A DNA stretch of 64,000 nt from positions 124,001-188,000 of the forward strand of contig NZ_JAEKJT010000007.1 of the NCBI RefSeq assembly GCF_017303055.1, written 5' to 3'. This DNA is from Halomonas litopenaei. Its GTDB lineage: Bacteria > Pseudomonadota > Gammaproteobacteria > Pseudomonadales > Halomonadaceae. Positions 45,654 to 54,385 of this stretch are shown here, one piece after another. Both the position numbers and the translations under genes were made by a program. The notes under the pieces were generated by a model that was given only the letters and a program-made list of their open reading frames with translations, had not been told where the DNA came from and made no database searches. How positions within the stretch are numbered: position 1 is the stretch's first letter; the number at the start of each line of letters is the position of its first letter.

Positions 45654-48600
45654 CTAACGAAAATCCCGCGACGTCACGCTCAGCGCCTTCCACCAGGCGC
45701 CGATATCCTCCAGGCGGCCAGCGATCACATGCACCACACTCCCCTCTCGCTCCAGGTGGCCGGTCACTCTCAGTATCTGCGCATTGAGTAACGCCTGACG
45801 TTGAGCCTTGGCGGTGTCTCGCCACACCACCACATTGATATTGCCGCTGTCGTCCTCGAGGGTCACAAAGGTGACACCTGAGGCCGTACCGGGCCGCTGC
45901 CGCGTGGTCACGAGCCCTGCCACCTGAACCAGGCAGCCGTGATCCACGGTCAACAGCTGCTGGGCGGTCAGACAGCCATCGAGCCCCTGCCGCTGCCCCG
46001 CCGTGGACTCACGCAGCAGCGCCATGGGATGGCGCCCAAGACTGAGCCCGAGGTGGCGATAGTCCGCCTCGAGGTCATCTTGCTCAAGGGGCGGCATCAA
46101 CGCCGTGCTGTCGTCATCGAGCAGCTCGGTGTCCCCCAGGGCCAGGCCTGGCTGAGGCGCCAGCAGATCCCAGCGGGCCTGATAGCGGTGTCCCGACAGA
46201 CCAGCCAGGGCACCCGCTGAGGCCAGCGCCTCCCAGTCCTGTGAGCGAATCGATACACGCCGGCGCACATCGGCAAGACGGGTAAAGGGGGATCGGTCAC
46301 GCTCCTCCAGAAGCGCCAGCACTGCCTCCCTGCTGAGCCCCTTCACCAGATGCAGCCCCAACCGCACCGCTGGCCCTGCGGGATGCCCTGGCGCGTCCGC
46401 TGCCTCAGGGGGAGCCTCATCATCGACCTCCAGCGTCGACTCCCAGCGGCTTCGCAGCAGGTCTACCGGCCTCACCTGAACCCCATGGCGCTGAGCGTCC
46501 TGCAACAGTTGAGACGGAGAATAGAAGCCCATGGGCTGACTATTGAGCAGTCCACAGCAGAAGGCCGCGGGGTGATGGCACTTGAGCCAGGCGGACACAT
46601 AGACCAGGTGGGCGAAGCTGGCCGCGTGGGACTCGGGGAAACCGTACTGACCGAAGCCTTCTATCTGGCGACAGATGGCCGCCGCGAATTCGTCGGTGTA
46701 ACCACGCTCGCGCAGGCCGGCGGTCAGCTTGTGCTGGTGCTCGGCGATGGTACCCGCCCGCCGCCAGGCCGCCATGGCGCGCCTGAGCTGGTCAGCCTCG
46801 CCACCGCTATAGCCCGCCGCCACCATGGCGAGCTTGATGACCTGCTCCTGGAAGATGGGGACTCCCAGGGTTCGCTCTAGCACCTTTCTGACATCCGCGC
46901 TGGGGTACTCGACCTGTTCCAACCCGTCCCGGCGGCGCAGATACGGGTGGACCATGTCGCCCTGGATGGGCCCCGGCCTGACGATGGCAATTTCGATCAC
47001 CAGATCGTAGTAATTCTGGGGCTTTAGCCTGGGCAACATGTTCATCTGGGCACGACTCTCGACCTGGAAGACACCGATGCTGTCTCCACGGGACAGCATG
47101 CGATAGACCTCCGGATCTTCCCGAGGAATCGCCGCGAGCGCCTCGATGGGGGTAATGACCCGGTCACCGCCATGGTCAGATGGCGAGTCGCAGTTTTCCC
47201 GCCGGGCCTGTTGCTGGCTGTGTTTTGGTGGCTGGCCCAGTAGGCCAAGAGTCTTGCGTATCGCGGTCAACATGCCCAGCGCCAGCACATCGACCTTCAG
47301 CAAGCCCAGGCTCTCCAGATCGTCCTTGTTCCACTGAATCAGCGTGCGCTCCTGCATGACGGCATTTTCCACCGGGACCAATTCATGCAGCGGACCCCGA
47401 GAAATGACAAATCCACCTACGTGCTGTGACAGATGGCGTGGAAAGCCCAGCAGTTGCTCGACCAGCTCTACCAGGTGCTGACGAAGGCTGCGCGCGCCAC
47501 CCTCGCTGCCCGGCTCGATCGATCCGGCCCCTGGGGAAGACGACGCCGTCACCGCGACGGACTGAGCGAGCTCCATGCGCAACCCGGTCAACCACGCCTG
47601 TTCGCCGTCACGTCGATCCAGTCGGCTGGCGAGCCAGCTCAGGTAGCTGGGCTGAAGGCCCAGCGCCCTACCCACGTCCTTCAGCGCGCTACGAGGACGA
47701 TAGCTGATCACCGTGGCGGCCAGCCCGGCTCGCTCCCGTCCATAGCGACGATAGATGTACTGGATCACTTCCTCACGCCGCTCATGCTCGAAATCGACAT
47801 CAATATCCGGCGGCTCGTCACGCTCTTCGGAAATGAAGCGCTCGAACAGCAACTGCACCTGGCGTGGATCCACCTCGGTAATGAACAGGCAATAGCACAC
47901 CACCGAGTTGGCGGCGGATCCCCTGCCCTGACACAGGATGCCCTGTCCGCGGGCAAAGGCCACGATATCCTCGATGGTCAGGAAGAAGGGGGCATACTGC
48001 ATCCGCTCGATCAGCGACAGCTCGTGCTGAATCTGCGCGGCAATCTCGACAGGCGTTCCATCCGGAAAGCGCTTGGCCTGTCCCTGCTCCACCTTGTGGA
48101 CCAACCAACTCATGGGGGTATGGCCCTCGGGCACCAGCTCCTCGGGGTATTCATAGCGCAGCTGGCCAAGATCGAACTGGCAGCGCTCGGCAATGCGTAC
48201 GCTCTCATCGAGCATGTCTCGGCTAAAGCACTCGGCCAGGCGTGACAGCGAACGCAGACAGCGCTCTGCATTAGGCTCGAGCAGGTAGCCCGCCTGCTGC
48301 ACACTGGTGCCATGACGTAGCGCCGTCAGCACGTCCTGCAGACGCTTGCGCGCAGCCTGATGCATCAGCACCCCACCGGCAGCGACCAAGGGCAGCCCAA
48401 GACGTTTCGCCATGGTGACGGTGTGGTGATGACGCACCTCTTCACCGGCATCAAAGTGGCGCAGCAGCATGACCCAGCTACGCCCAGGATAATGCTGCTT
48501 CAGCCAGGCCATGCGATAGGCACAGCGATCATCACTGCCCGCTGGGTCATACAGCAGCAGGCAATCCTCAAGCCCTGCTAGCTCCTCCCAGTCCAACCGA

Positions 48601-49001
48601 TAATGGCCCTTGGGGGCCCGCCGTCGGGCCAGGGTGATTATCCGGCAAAGTTGCGCATAGCCCTGGCGATTCTCGGCCAGCACCACCACCGCCTGATCCT
48701 CAAAACGAAATTCCGCGCCGACTATCAGAGTCATATCCAGATCGCGGGCGGCCTCCCAGGCGCGCACCACGCCGGACACGGAACATTCATCGGTGATAGC
48801 CAGCGCGCGATAGCCCAGGCAGGCCGCCTTCTCCACCAGCTCGTGGGGGTGAGAGGCCCCCTTGAGAAAGGTGAAATTCGTCAGGCAATAGAGCTCCGCA
48901 TAGGCCAGCGGCGGCGCCCCAGAGGCTATATCGGCTGCAGGCGCTATCCGTGGGGCAGCGTGCTCCGATGAGGGCTCGCAGTGTTCAACCGAACCAGCCA
49001 T
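45654..49001 (-). CDS. dnaE2: Error-prone DNA polymerase III alpha subunit DnaE2 (ImuC)
   Basis: Translesion C-family polymerase acting with ImuA and ImuB in SOS mutagenesis, about 1115 residues. The N-terminal PHP domain has YAELYCLTNFTFLKGASHPHEL and LAITDECSVSGVVRAWEAA. The polymerase core has QGRGSAANSVVCY and the metal ligands in EPPDIDVDFEHERREEVIQY, and ESHAASFAHLVY in the fingers. A C-terminal OB-fold contains VQVAGLVTTRQRPGTASGV. Two short hydrophilic inserts are visible (SSSPGAGSIEPGSEGGARS and SQQQARRENCDSPSDHGG). The ATG at 49001 overlaps imuB; another in frame lies at 49058. Confidence 0.95.
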   Translation of the reverse strand: MAGSVEHCEPSSEHAAPRIAPAADIASGAPPLAYAELYCLTNFTFLKGASHPHELVEKAACLGYRALAITDECSVSGVVRAWEAARDLDMTLIVGAEFRFEDQAVVVLAENRQGYAQLCRIITLARRRAPKGHYRLDWEELAGLEDCLLLYDPAGSDDRCAYRMAWLKQHYPGRSWVMLLRHFDAGEEVRHHHTVTMAKRLGLPLVAAGGVLMHQAARKRLQDVLTALRHGTSVQQAGYLLEPNAERCLRSLSRLAECFSRDMLDESVRIAERCQFDLGQLRYEYPEELVPEGHTPMSWLVHKVEQGQAKRFPDGTPVEIAAQIQHELSLIERMQYAPFFLTIEDIVAFARGQGILCQGRGSAANSVVCYCLFITEVDPRQVQLLFERFISEERDEPPDIDVDFEHERREEVIQYIYRRYGRERAGLAATVISYRPRSALKDVGRALGLQPSYLSWLASRLDRRDGEQAWLTGLRMELAQSVAVTASSSPGAGSIEPGSEGGARSLRQHLVELVEQLLGFPRHLSQHVGGFVISRGPLHELVPVENAVMQERTLIQWNKDDLESLGLLKVDVLALGMLTAIRKTLGLLGQPPKHSQQQARRENCDSPSDHGGDRVITPIEALAAIPREDPEVYRMLSRGDSIGVFQVESRAQMNMLPRLKPQNYYDLVIEIAIVRPGPIQGDMVHPYLRRRDGLEQVEYPSADVRKVLERTLGVPIFQEQVIKLAMVAAGYSGGEADQLRRAMAAWRRAGTIAEHQHKLTAGLRERGYTDEFAAAICRQIEGFGQYGFPESHAASFAHLVYVSAWLKCHHPAAFCCGLLNSQPMGFYSPSQLLQDAQRHGVQVRPVDLLRSRWESTLEVDDEAPPEAADAPGHPAGPAVRLGLHLVKGLSREAVLALLEERDRSPFTRLADVRRRVSIRSQDWEALASAGALAGLSGHRYQARWDLLAPQPGLALGDTELLDDDSTALMPPLEQDDLEADYRHLGLSLGRHPMALLRESTAGQRQGLDGCLTAQQLLTVDHGCLVQVAGLVTTRQRPGTASGVTFVTLEDDSGNINVVVWRDTAKAQRQALLNAQILRVTGHLEREGSVVHVIAGRLEDIGAWWKALSVTSRDFR

Positions 49002-50514
49002 GCAGCCACCATTGCCCGGTGTGGTCACGGAAGATCCAGCCACAGCGGGCATCGCCAAATCTCACGACGTAGTAATCCCGCCGGGCCGGGGCGGCGTCCC
49101 ACCAGCCACTGGCCAGGCGTTCTGGCCCGGCAAGCCACTCCAGCTGCGACAGCGCTGCCGACGACATGGCCAGCGGAGTGGGCAGCAGCCAGGCCGGACG
49201 CGGGCCCTGGGGCAACACCTGCGCCGCTGCGCGGGTGCACCGCTCAAGCGTCGAGGCTCGCTCAGGGCGATGATCCTCGCGCCAGCGAGGCTGCATGACA
49301 CTGTTCTGACCAAGCCGGGTTCGCAGGCGGCTGAACAGGGCGTCGGCAGTTTCTTTGGGGGGCGCCGTATCGAACAGGTCCTGGGCGGGCTGCTCCTGCT
49401 GCGTCAGTTCGCTGACCTCTAGTCGCAGACGGCGCACTGGCGCATTGAGCTCACAGCGCTCCAGGCGCAACCGACATAGCTCGAGCCAGGCATCGGCAGA
49501 CTGCTCTCCTCCGGCATGTCCCACCGTGATGTGCTGCTCTGCATCCCGCTGATACAGCGTCAGCTGCAGCGACAGCGCCTTGGCACAGCGCACATGCAGA
49601 AAGCCCTCCATTTCCATCAGCAGTCGCTTCAAGGGGAACAGCAGCGCAGGCGCCAATTCGATGTCATGGTTCAACTCGAGCTCACGCTCCAGCCGCGGTG
49701 GCGGCTCAAAGACGGGCAGCAGGTCAGGCACAGCACCGGTCAGCCGCTTGAGCCATTGGGTCAGATCGGGACCCAGTCGCGAAGCCAGAGATGCCGTCGG
49801 CAGAGCCAGCAGATCGCGAACACGCTGGAAGCCTAGCCCTTGCAAACGCGCCAATTGGGCACGCGGCAGCGCCAGCTGGGACAACGACAGCTGCCCCAGC
49901 CGCCGATGATGGCCATCAACATCGGCTCCAGGGCTCTGAGTACCATTGCCCCGAAAACCAGAGCCCCGAAAACCAGAGCCCCGAAAACCAGAGCCCCGAA
50001 CACCAGTGCCCCGAACAGCGCTGTCCTCAACGTCTGGGCGGACGCCCCCCGCACGAGCCAGCAGCACCGCCGCCAAGGGCGTATGCCCCGTGGCGCAGAC
50101 GAGATCGAGCTCCAGACCGGCCAGCTCGCTCTCCAGCCTGGACCACAGCGCGGCAAGACCACCGAAGTAATGGAGCATCGAGCCAATTTCCAGCACCACG
50201 CCCCGGGCAGGCTCGCCAGCGAGGCTAGGCTCGAAACTGACACGCGCGCTAAAACGCCCCACCCACAGGGCGAGCCCTTCCAGCCGCTGTCGACATGCGG
50301 CCGTGTCCGCCGTGAACAATTGCAGCTCAGGCTCCAGGCTGAGCGCCGTGCTCACGGTCATGCCGGGCCGCACTCCTTGACGCTGGGCCTTGCTGCATAC
50401 CTGCTGGACACGCTCTCCATTGGCCGATACCAGCGCCTTGGGCTGCGTGTCGCCAAGAGCCACCACGTCAAGCTCAAAGCGAGGACCATGCAGGCACAGC
50501 CATAACCCCTTCAT
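48985..50514 (-). CDS. imuB: DNA polymerase Y-family-like protein ImuB
   Basis: Catalytically dead Y-family polymerase that links DnaE2 to the beta clamp, 509 residues. At the N-terminus the catalytic aspartates are replaced (LCLHGPRFELDVVALG). The palm/fingers/little-finger outline is kept (ALPTASLASRLGPDL helix-hairpin-helix). A QDLF segment near residue 375 may be the clamp-binding motif. Residues about 164-189 hold an in-frame tandem repeat (GSGFR repeated) encoded by 15-nt units. Overlaps imuA by 4 nt (ATGA) and dnaE2 by 17 nt. Confidence 0.92.
   Translation of the reverse strand: MKGLWLCLHGPRFELDVVALGDTQPKALVSANGERVQQVCSKAQRQGVRPGMTVSTALSLEPELQLFTADTAACRQRLEGLALWVGRFSARVSFEPSLAGEPARGVVLEIGSMLHYFGGLAALWSRLESELAGLELDLVCATGHTPLAAVLLARAGGVRPDVEDSAVRGTGVRGSGFRGSGFRGSGFRGNGTQSPGADVDGHHRRLGQLSLSQLALPRAQLARLQGLGFQRVRDLLALPTASLASRLGPDLTQWLKRLTGAVPDLLPVFEPPPRLERELELNHDIELAPALLFPLKRLLMEMEGFLHVRCAKALSLQLTLYQRDAEQHITVGHAGGEQSADAWLELCRLRLERCELNAPVRRLRLEVSELTQQEQPAQDLFDTAPPKETADALFSRLRTRLGQNSVMQPRWREDHRPERASTLERCTRAAAQVLPQGPRPAWLLPTPLAMSSAALSQLEWLAGPERLASGWWDAAPARRDYYVVRFGDARCGWIFRDHTGQWWLHGWFG
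49949..50023. repeat. 15-nt tandem repeat inside imuB
   Basis: Three perfect copies of CCCCGAAAACCAGAG (49949-49993) followed by two degenerate copies (49994-50023). Each unit is 5 codons, so copy changes keep the frame. Encodes R-G-S-G-F units on the minus strand. Confidence 0.9.
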
Positions 50515-51185
50515 GGCGCCCCCCTGTTCACCGGTGACAGGGACGAGGTCGGCAGATCCAAGGTGATCGTTTTTGCCGGTATGGCACCCTTGCGCTTGAA
50601 GGCCTCCACCTCAAGCCGACCATTAGCGCTGCCCCCCAGGCGCAAACGCCAGGGTGCAGCAGACCCTTGCTGGCCAAGCGATGCAGGGCGCAGCAATACG
50701 CCGACCCCGGTGCCCCCCGCCATCGCCAGTTGCAGGCGACGCAACCAGCTGCCCTGGAGGGCGCCAAACCAGCCAAGCACCAAGTCACAACAGCCACTTT
50801 TCACCACCTGTTCCATGGCCCACAGACGTTCTTTGGTGGTGCCTGTCTGAATGACATGGATCTTGGTGATACCGATGCCCGCCGCCTGCAGTGCCAGGGC
50901 ATGAGGTATCCAAGGGGGATCCAGCAAGACAATCCGCTGGCTGCGAGTCATCAGTGGCGCCAGCAGGCGGATTTCACCGATACCGGGATGGTCAAGCAAC
51001 CACTCCATCAGGTCTCCACGGGGCCAGCCCCCACCCAACACCTCATCCAGTGTCGCGAATCCGCTTGGCACGACCAGAACATCCGCCTGAGAGGTCTCCC
51101 TGTCCCGCGCAGGATCACGGCCCGCGCGCCATAACGTTCCCCGTTGCATTAGTTGAGTGATGTCGACGGGGTGTGCTGCTGTCAT
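50511..51185 (-). CDS. imuA: Translesion-synthesis accessory protein ImuA (RecA-like)
   Basis: First gene of the imuA-imuB-dnaE2 operon, 224 residues. RecA/SulA-related fold, with TLDEVLGGGWPRGDLMEWL near residue 45, IVLLDPPWIPHALALQAAGI and LVLGWFGALQGSWLRRLQLA. No complete Walker A is seen, as is usual for gammaproteobacterial ImuA. A LexA box lies 44 nt upstream of the start. Confidence 0.9.
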   Translation of the reverse strand: MTAAHPVDITQLMQRGTLWRAGRDPARDRETSQADVLVVPSGFATLDEVLGGGWPRGDLMEWLLDHPGIGEIRLLAPLMTRSQRIVLLDPPWIPHALALQAAGIGITKIHVIQTGTTKERLWAMEQVVKSGCCDLVLGWFGALQGSWLRRLQLAMAGGTGVGVLLRPASLGQQGSAAPWRLRLGGSANGRLEVEAFKRKGAIPAKTITLDLPTSSLSPVNRGAP

Positions 51186-51228
51186 GGCGCCCCCTCCTTG
51201 AAAGTGATGCGAGTCATGCTGAACAGAA

Positions 51229-51248
51229 TACTGTTATTTTATACAGTA
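51229..51248 (-). promoter_or_regulatory. LexA (SOS) box upstream of imuA
   Basis: TACTGTTATTTTATACAGTA: CTG-N10-CAG with the flanking TA and TA of the gammaproteobacterial consensus and an AT-rich centre. Placed 44-63 nt before the imuA start, in the region divergent from hypF. Confidence 0.95.
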
Positions 51249-51474
51249 TTTAAGGAATGCCAAGCGATGACGGCTTGAGACGTCGTCAAGGCGTCAACGC
51301 AGTCAGCGTGACATGGGGTCTGTCGTCAGAGCTCAGCACTGCATAGGTTCCGCCGAGAAAGGCGGGACAAGAGGAGTAAGGTGAACACAGACCGTGACGC
51401 AGCTCACCGCAGCCTGGAAAAGACTGTGGAATAGTCGTGCGGAACATTTGCCTGCTGCCCGAAGGCGTACGCCA

Positions 51475-54141
51475 GTGACCACCACTCCCCTTCCCGCTTC
51501 CCCCGACCTTATGATGTCAGCGCTTGAGATCAGGGTGCAGGGCTGCGTTCAGGGCGTCGGGTTTCGTCCTTGGGTATGGCAGCTCGCCACCGCTATTGGC
51601 GTGACGGGGAATGTCCGCAATGATGGCCAGGGGGTCGTGATTCGCGCTCAGGGGTCCCCGGCACAGTTGGCGACGCTGCTGACACAGCTCGACAGTGAGC
51701 CGCCACCGCTGGCGACCATCACAGGCATCGCATCGTCCGAGTTGCCCCAAGTGGAATCGATCACCGATTTCACCATCATCGACAGTCGGCCCGGACTAAC
51801 TCGCACCGATATTGCGGCAGATGCCGCTGTCTGCGCCGCGTGCAAAGCCGAGATTCTCGATCCGATGCAGCGCCGCTCGGGCTATGCATTGACCAATTGC
51901 ACCCACTGCGGCCCGCGACTGTCGATTATCCGGGCCATGCCCTACGACCGTGCAGCCACGACCATGGCGGCCTTTCCGCTTTGCGCCAGCTGCCGCCAGG
52001 AATACCGCTCCCCTGCCGATCGGCGCTTCCACGCGCAGCCCATCGCCTGCCCCGACTGCGGTCCACGGGTCTCGCTGGTGCGCCTTGATCGCGACCATGG
52101 TGTGCCCGCCACCGACCCGGAGAACCACGCTGATATCTCTTATGGCAGCCCTGAAAGCAGCCCTGATGCCGATCCGATCATGGCCGCGGCAGAGCTGATC
52201 TGCGCGGGTCATATCTTGGCCATCAAGGGACTCGGCGGCTATCAGCTCGCCTGTGATGCCTCTAGAGAGGATGTGGTCGCACGACTGCGCCAATTGAAGC
52301 GTCGACCGACGCGGCCCCTGGCATTGATAATGGCGGATCTCGCGATGGTCTCCCGCTACTGCCACGTCAGCCCGCGGGAGGCCGAGGCGCTAGAGAGCCC
52401 GGCGGCGCCGATCGTCCTGCTGGAGCGACGCACGCCCATGTCTCCCAAAAGGCCTAGCCAGGCCCCCAACCTGGCTTTAGATATCGCCCCGAATCCGGCT
52501 CTAGATATCGCCCCGAATCCGGCTCCCGACATCGCCCCGAACCTGGCTCTAGATATCGCCCCGAACCTGGCTCCAGGCCTCGACCGGCTGGGGGTGATGC
52601 TGCCGTCCACGCCCCTGCACCTGTTGCTGTTTCGACATATCGACGTACCGCTGGTACTGACCAGTGGCAATGCCTCGGGCGAGCCGCAGCTGATCGATGA
52701 TGCTCGTCTCAGCGATGCACTGGGGGCTATGGCCAGCCACGCCCTGAGCCATGATCGCGGTATCGCCAGGCGCGTTGATGACAGCCTGGTTCAGGACGCC
52801 GCGGGGGCCTTGCGCGTCCTGCGGCGGGCTCGGGGCTTCGCGCCAACGTCGCTGCCATTGCCGCCGGGGTTCGAGGATATTGGCCCTGGCCTCGCCCTTG
52901 GCCCGCAACAGAAAGCCACGTTCTGCCTGATCGATCGAGAACGCGCCATTCTGTCGCCTCATCAGGGCGACCTGGACGATCCCGCCACCCTGGATGACTT
53001 TGAGCATCATCTGCAGGATTTTCTGAAGCTCTACGATCATCGTCCTGGTTGGCTGGCCTGCGATCGTCATCCGGACTACCACACGAGCCACCTGGCCACA
53101 GCGATGGCCGCTCGCGAGGGGCTGACGATAACCCAAGTCGGCCACCACCATGCCCATATTGCCGCCTGCCTGGGTGAACATGGCCGACCACTGTCTGCAC
53201 CGCCGGTACTGGGTATCGCCCTGGATGGCCTCGGTCTTGGCCTGAATGGTGAGCTATGGGGTGGAGAGTGCCTGCTGGCGGACTACCAGCAGTGTCAGCG
53301 CGTGGCAGCATTGAAGGCGGTGCCGATGCCCGGAGGCGCAGCCGCCGCCCGAGAACCCTGGCGCAATCTTGTCGCCCAGTGGTTCGCCGGCCCTGGCATT
53401 GACGCCTTGCTAGGAGGCTATCCCCAACTGGAGGTGGTCAAGCGGCTTGGCGGCATGCCCTTGCCAGCCCTGGTTGCCATGCTCAAGGCAGGCCTAAACA
53501 GCCCCAAGGCGTCATCCTGCGGCAGGCTGTTCGACGCCGTCGCGGCGGCACTCGAGCTGAGCTTCGAGCACCAGCATCACGAAGGCGAAGCCGCCATGGC
53601 GCTGGAAACACTGGCTGCCAGGACACTGGCCCGCATGTCCGTGCACGACCTCGGCACCGCCCCAGGCTATCCCCTCGACATTACCGTTTCTGACACTGGC
53701 GTCATGCTGCTGGACCCGGCCCCCCTGTGGCCGGCGCTATTTGATGATCTGGCCAGGAGCTGCGACCCGGCCCTCTGCGCGGCGCGCTTTCATCTGGGCC
53801 TGGCCACCGCCTTGACTCGTGTCGCTTCGACACTCTCGCAAGACCACCCTTTTGACACCGTGGCCCTGAGTGGTGGCTGCTTCCACAACCGTAGCTTGCT
53901 TGCGCTGGTCGAGCAGCGCCTTGGTGCGCAGGGCTTCAAGGTGCTGAGTCACCGCCAGGTACCGGCCAATGATGGGGGCATCGCCCTTGGCCAGGCGTTG
54001 ATTGCCGCAGCACGTGCTCACCGCGGGCACCCACCACACTCGCCATTACACCCTTGTCTAGTGCCCGACGGCCATGACGACGACGCACAGGAGAGTACCC
54101 ATGTGCCTGGGAATCCCGGGGCAGATCATCACGATCGATGA
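51475..54141 (+). CDS. hypF: Carbamoyltransferase HypF, [NiFe]-hydrogenase maturation
   Basis: Converts carbamoyl phosphate to the carbamoyl-adenylate used for the cyanide ligands. Domains in order: acylphosphatase (LEIRVQGCVQGVGFRPWVW), two zinc fingers with four CxxC pairs (CAAC, CTHC-type, CASC, CPDC), YrdC-like (IKGLGGYQLACDA, ASGEP), and the Kae1-like carbamoyltransferase with VGHHHAHIAACLGEH. An in-frame 24-nt tandem repeat at residues about 330-369 expands the (D)IAPNLA segment just before GLDRLGVMLP. The start is uncertain: GTG 51394, GTG 51475 (used) and ATG 51511 all precede the conserved domain. Confidence 0.93.
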   Translation: MTTTPLPASPDLMMSALEIRVQGCVQGVGFRPWVWQLATAIGVTGNVRNDGQGVVIRAQGSPAQLATLLTQLDSEPPPLATITGIASSELPQVESITDFTIIDSRPGLTRTDIAADAAVCAACKAEILDPMQRRSGYALTNCTHCGPRLSIIRAMPYDRAATTMAAFPLCASCRQEYRSPADRRFHAQPIACPDCGPRVSLVRLDRDHGVPATDPENHADISYGSPESSPDADPIMAAAELICAGHILAIKGLGGYQLACDASREDVVARLRQLKRRPTRPLALIMADLAMVSRYCHVSPREAEALESPAAPIVLLERRTPMSPKRPSQAPNLALDIAPNPALDIAPNPAPDIAPNLALDIAPNLAPGLDRLGVMLPSTPLHLLLFRHIDVPLVLTSGNASGEPQLIDDARLSDALGAMASHALSHDRGIARRVDDSLVQDAAGALRVLRRARGFAPTSLPLPPGFEDIGPGLALGPQQKATFCLIDRERAILSPHQGDLDDPATLDDFEHHLQDFLKLYDHRPGWLACDRHPDYHTSHLATAMAAREGLTITQVGHHHAHIAACLGEHGRPLSAPPVLGIALDGLGLGLNGELWGGECLLADYQQCQRVAALKAVPMPGGAAAAREPWRNLVAQWFAGPGIDALLGGYPQLEVVKRLGGMPLPALVAMLKAGLNSPKASSCGRLFDAVAAALELSFEHQHHEGEAAMALETLAARTLARMSVHDLGTAPGYPLDITVSDTGVMLLDPAPLWPALFDDLARSCDPALCAARFHLGLATALTRVASTLSQDHPFDTVALSGGCFHNRSLLALVEQRLGAQGFKVLSHRQVPANDGGIALGQALIAAARAHRGHPPHSPLHPCLVPDGHDDDAQESTHVPGNPGADHHDR
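52463..52582 (+). repeat. Five 24-nt tandem units inside hypF
   Basis: Units start at 52463, 52487, 52511, 52535 and 52559 and encode A-P-N-x-A-x-D-I octapeptides. They vary at a few bases. In E. coli HypF only one DIAPGL stands before the GVMLP block, so the array looks like in-frame duplication of a native segment. Confidence 0.95.
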
Positions 54142-54385
54142 TATCGACAACCGTCTGGCAACCGTGGACGTCAGTGGCGTCCGCCGCCAGATCAACATCG
54201 CCTGCATCATCGATGATGCCCATCCGCCCGAATCCTGCGTGGGAGACTGGGTGCTGGTACACGTCGGGTTTGCCCTGAACCGGATCGACGCTGCTGCCGC
54301 GGAACGTACCCTGGCGATGCTGGACATGCTCGGTGATACCCACGAACTCGATGCCTTGATCGACAGCCAGGAGAAGCGGCAATGA
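54101..54385 (+). CDS. hypC: Hydrogenase maturation chaperone HypC
   Basis: Small chaperone (94 residues) that carries the Fe(CN)2CO unit with HypD to the large subunit. The mature N-terminus MCLGIPGQI has the essential Cys2. The ATG at 54101 has GGAGAG upstream; it overlaps the hypF end by 41 nt and hypD by 4 nt (ATGA). Confidence 0.96.
   Translation: MCLGIPGQIITIDDIDNRLATVDVSGVRRQINIACIIDDAHPPESCVGDWVLVHVGFALNRIDAAAAERTLAMLDMLGDTHELDALIDSQEKRQ

Noticed and set aside
49949..50023. Possible CRISPR or frameshift scar in imuB
   Set aside because: 15-nt units without spacers, and the imuB frame is intact through them.
54101..54141. Overlap of hypC with the hypF end as evidence of a frameshift
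   Set aside because: Both ends are family-like and hypC has its own ribosome site; a 41-nt overlap is tolerable.
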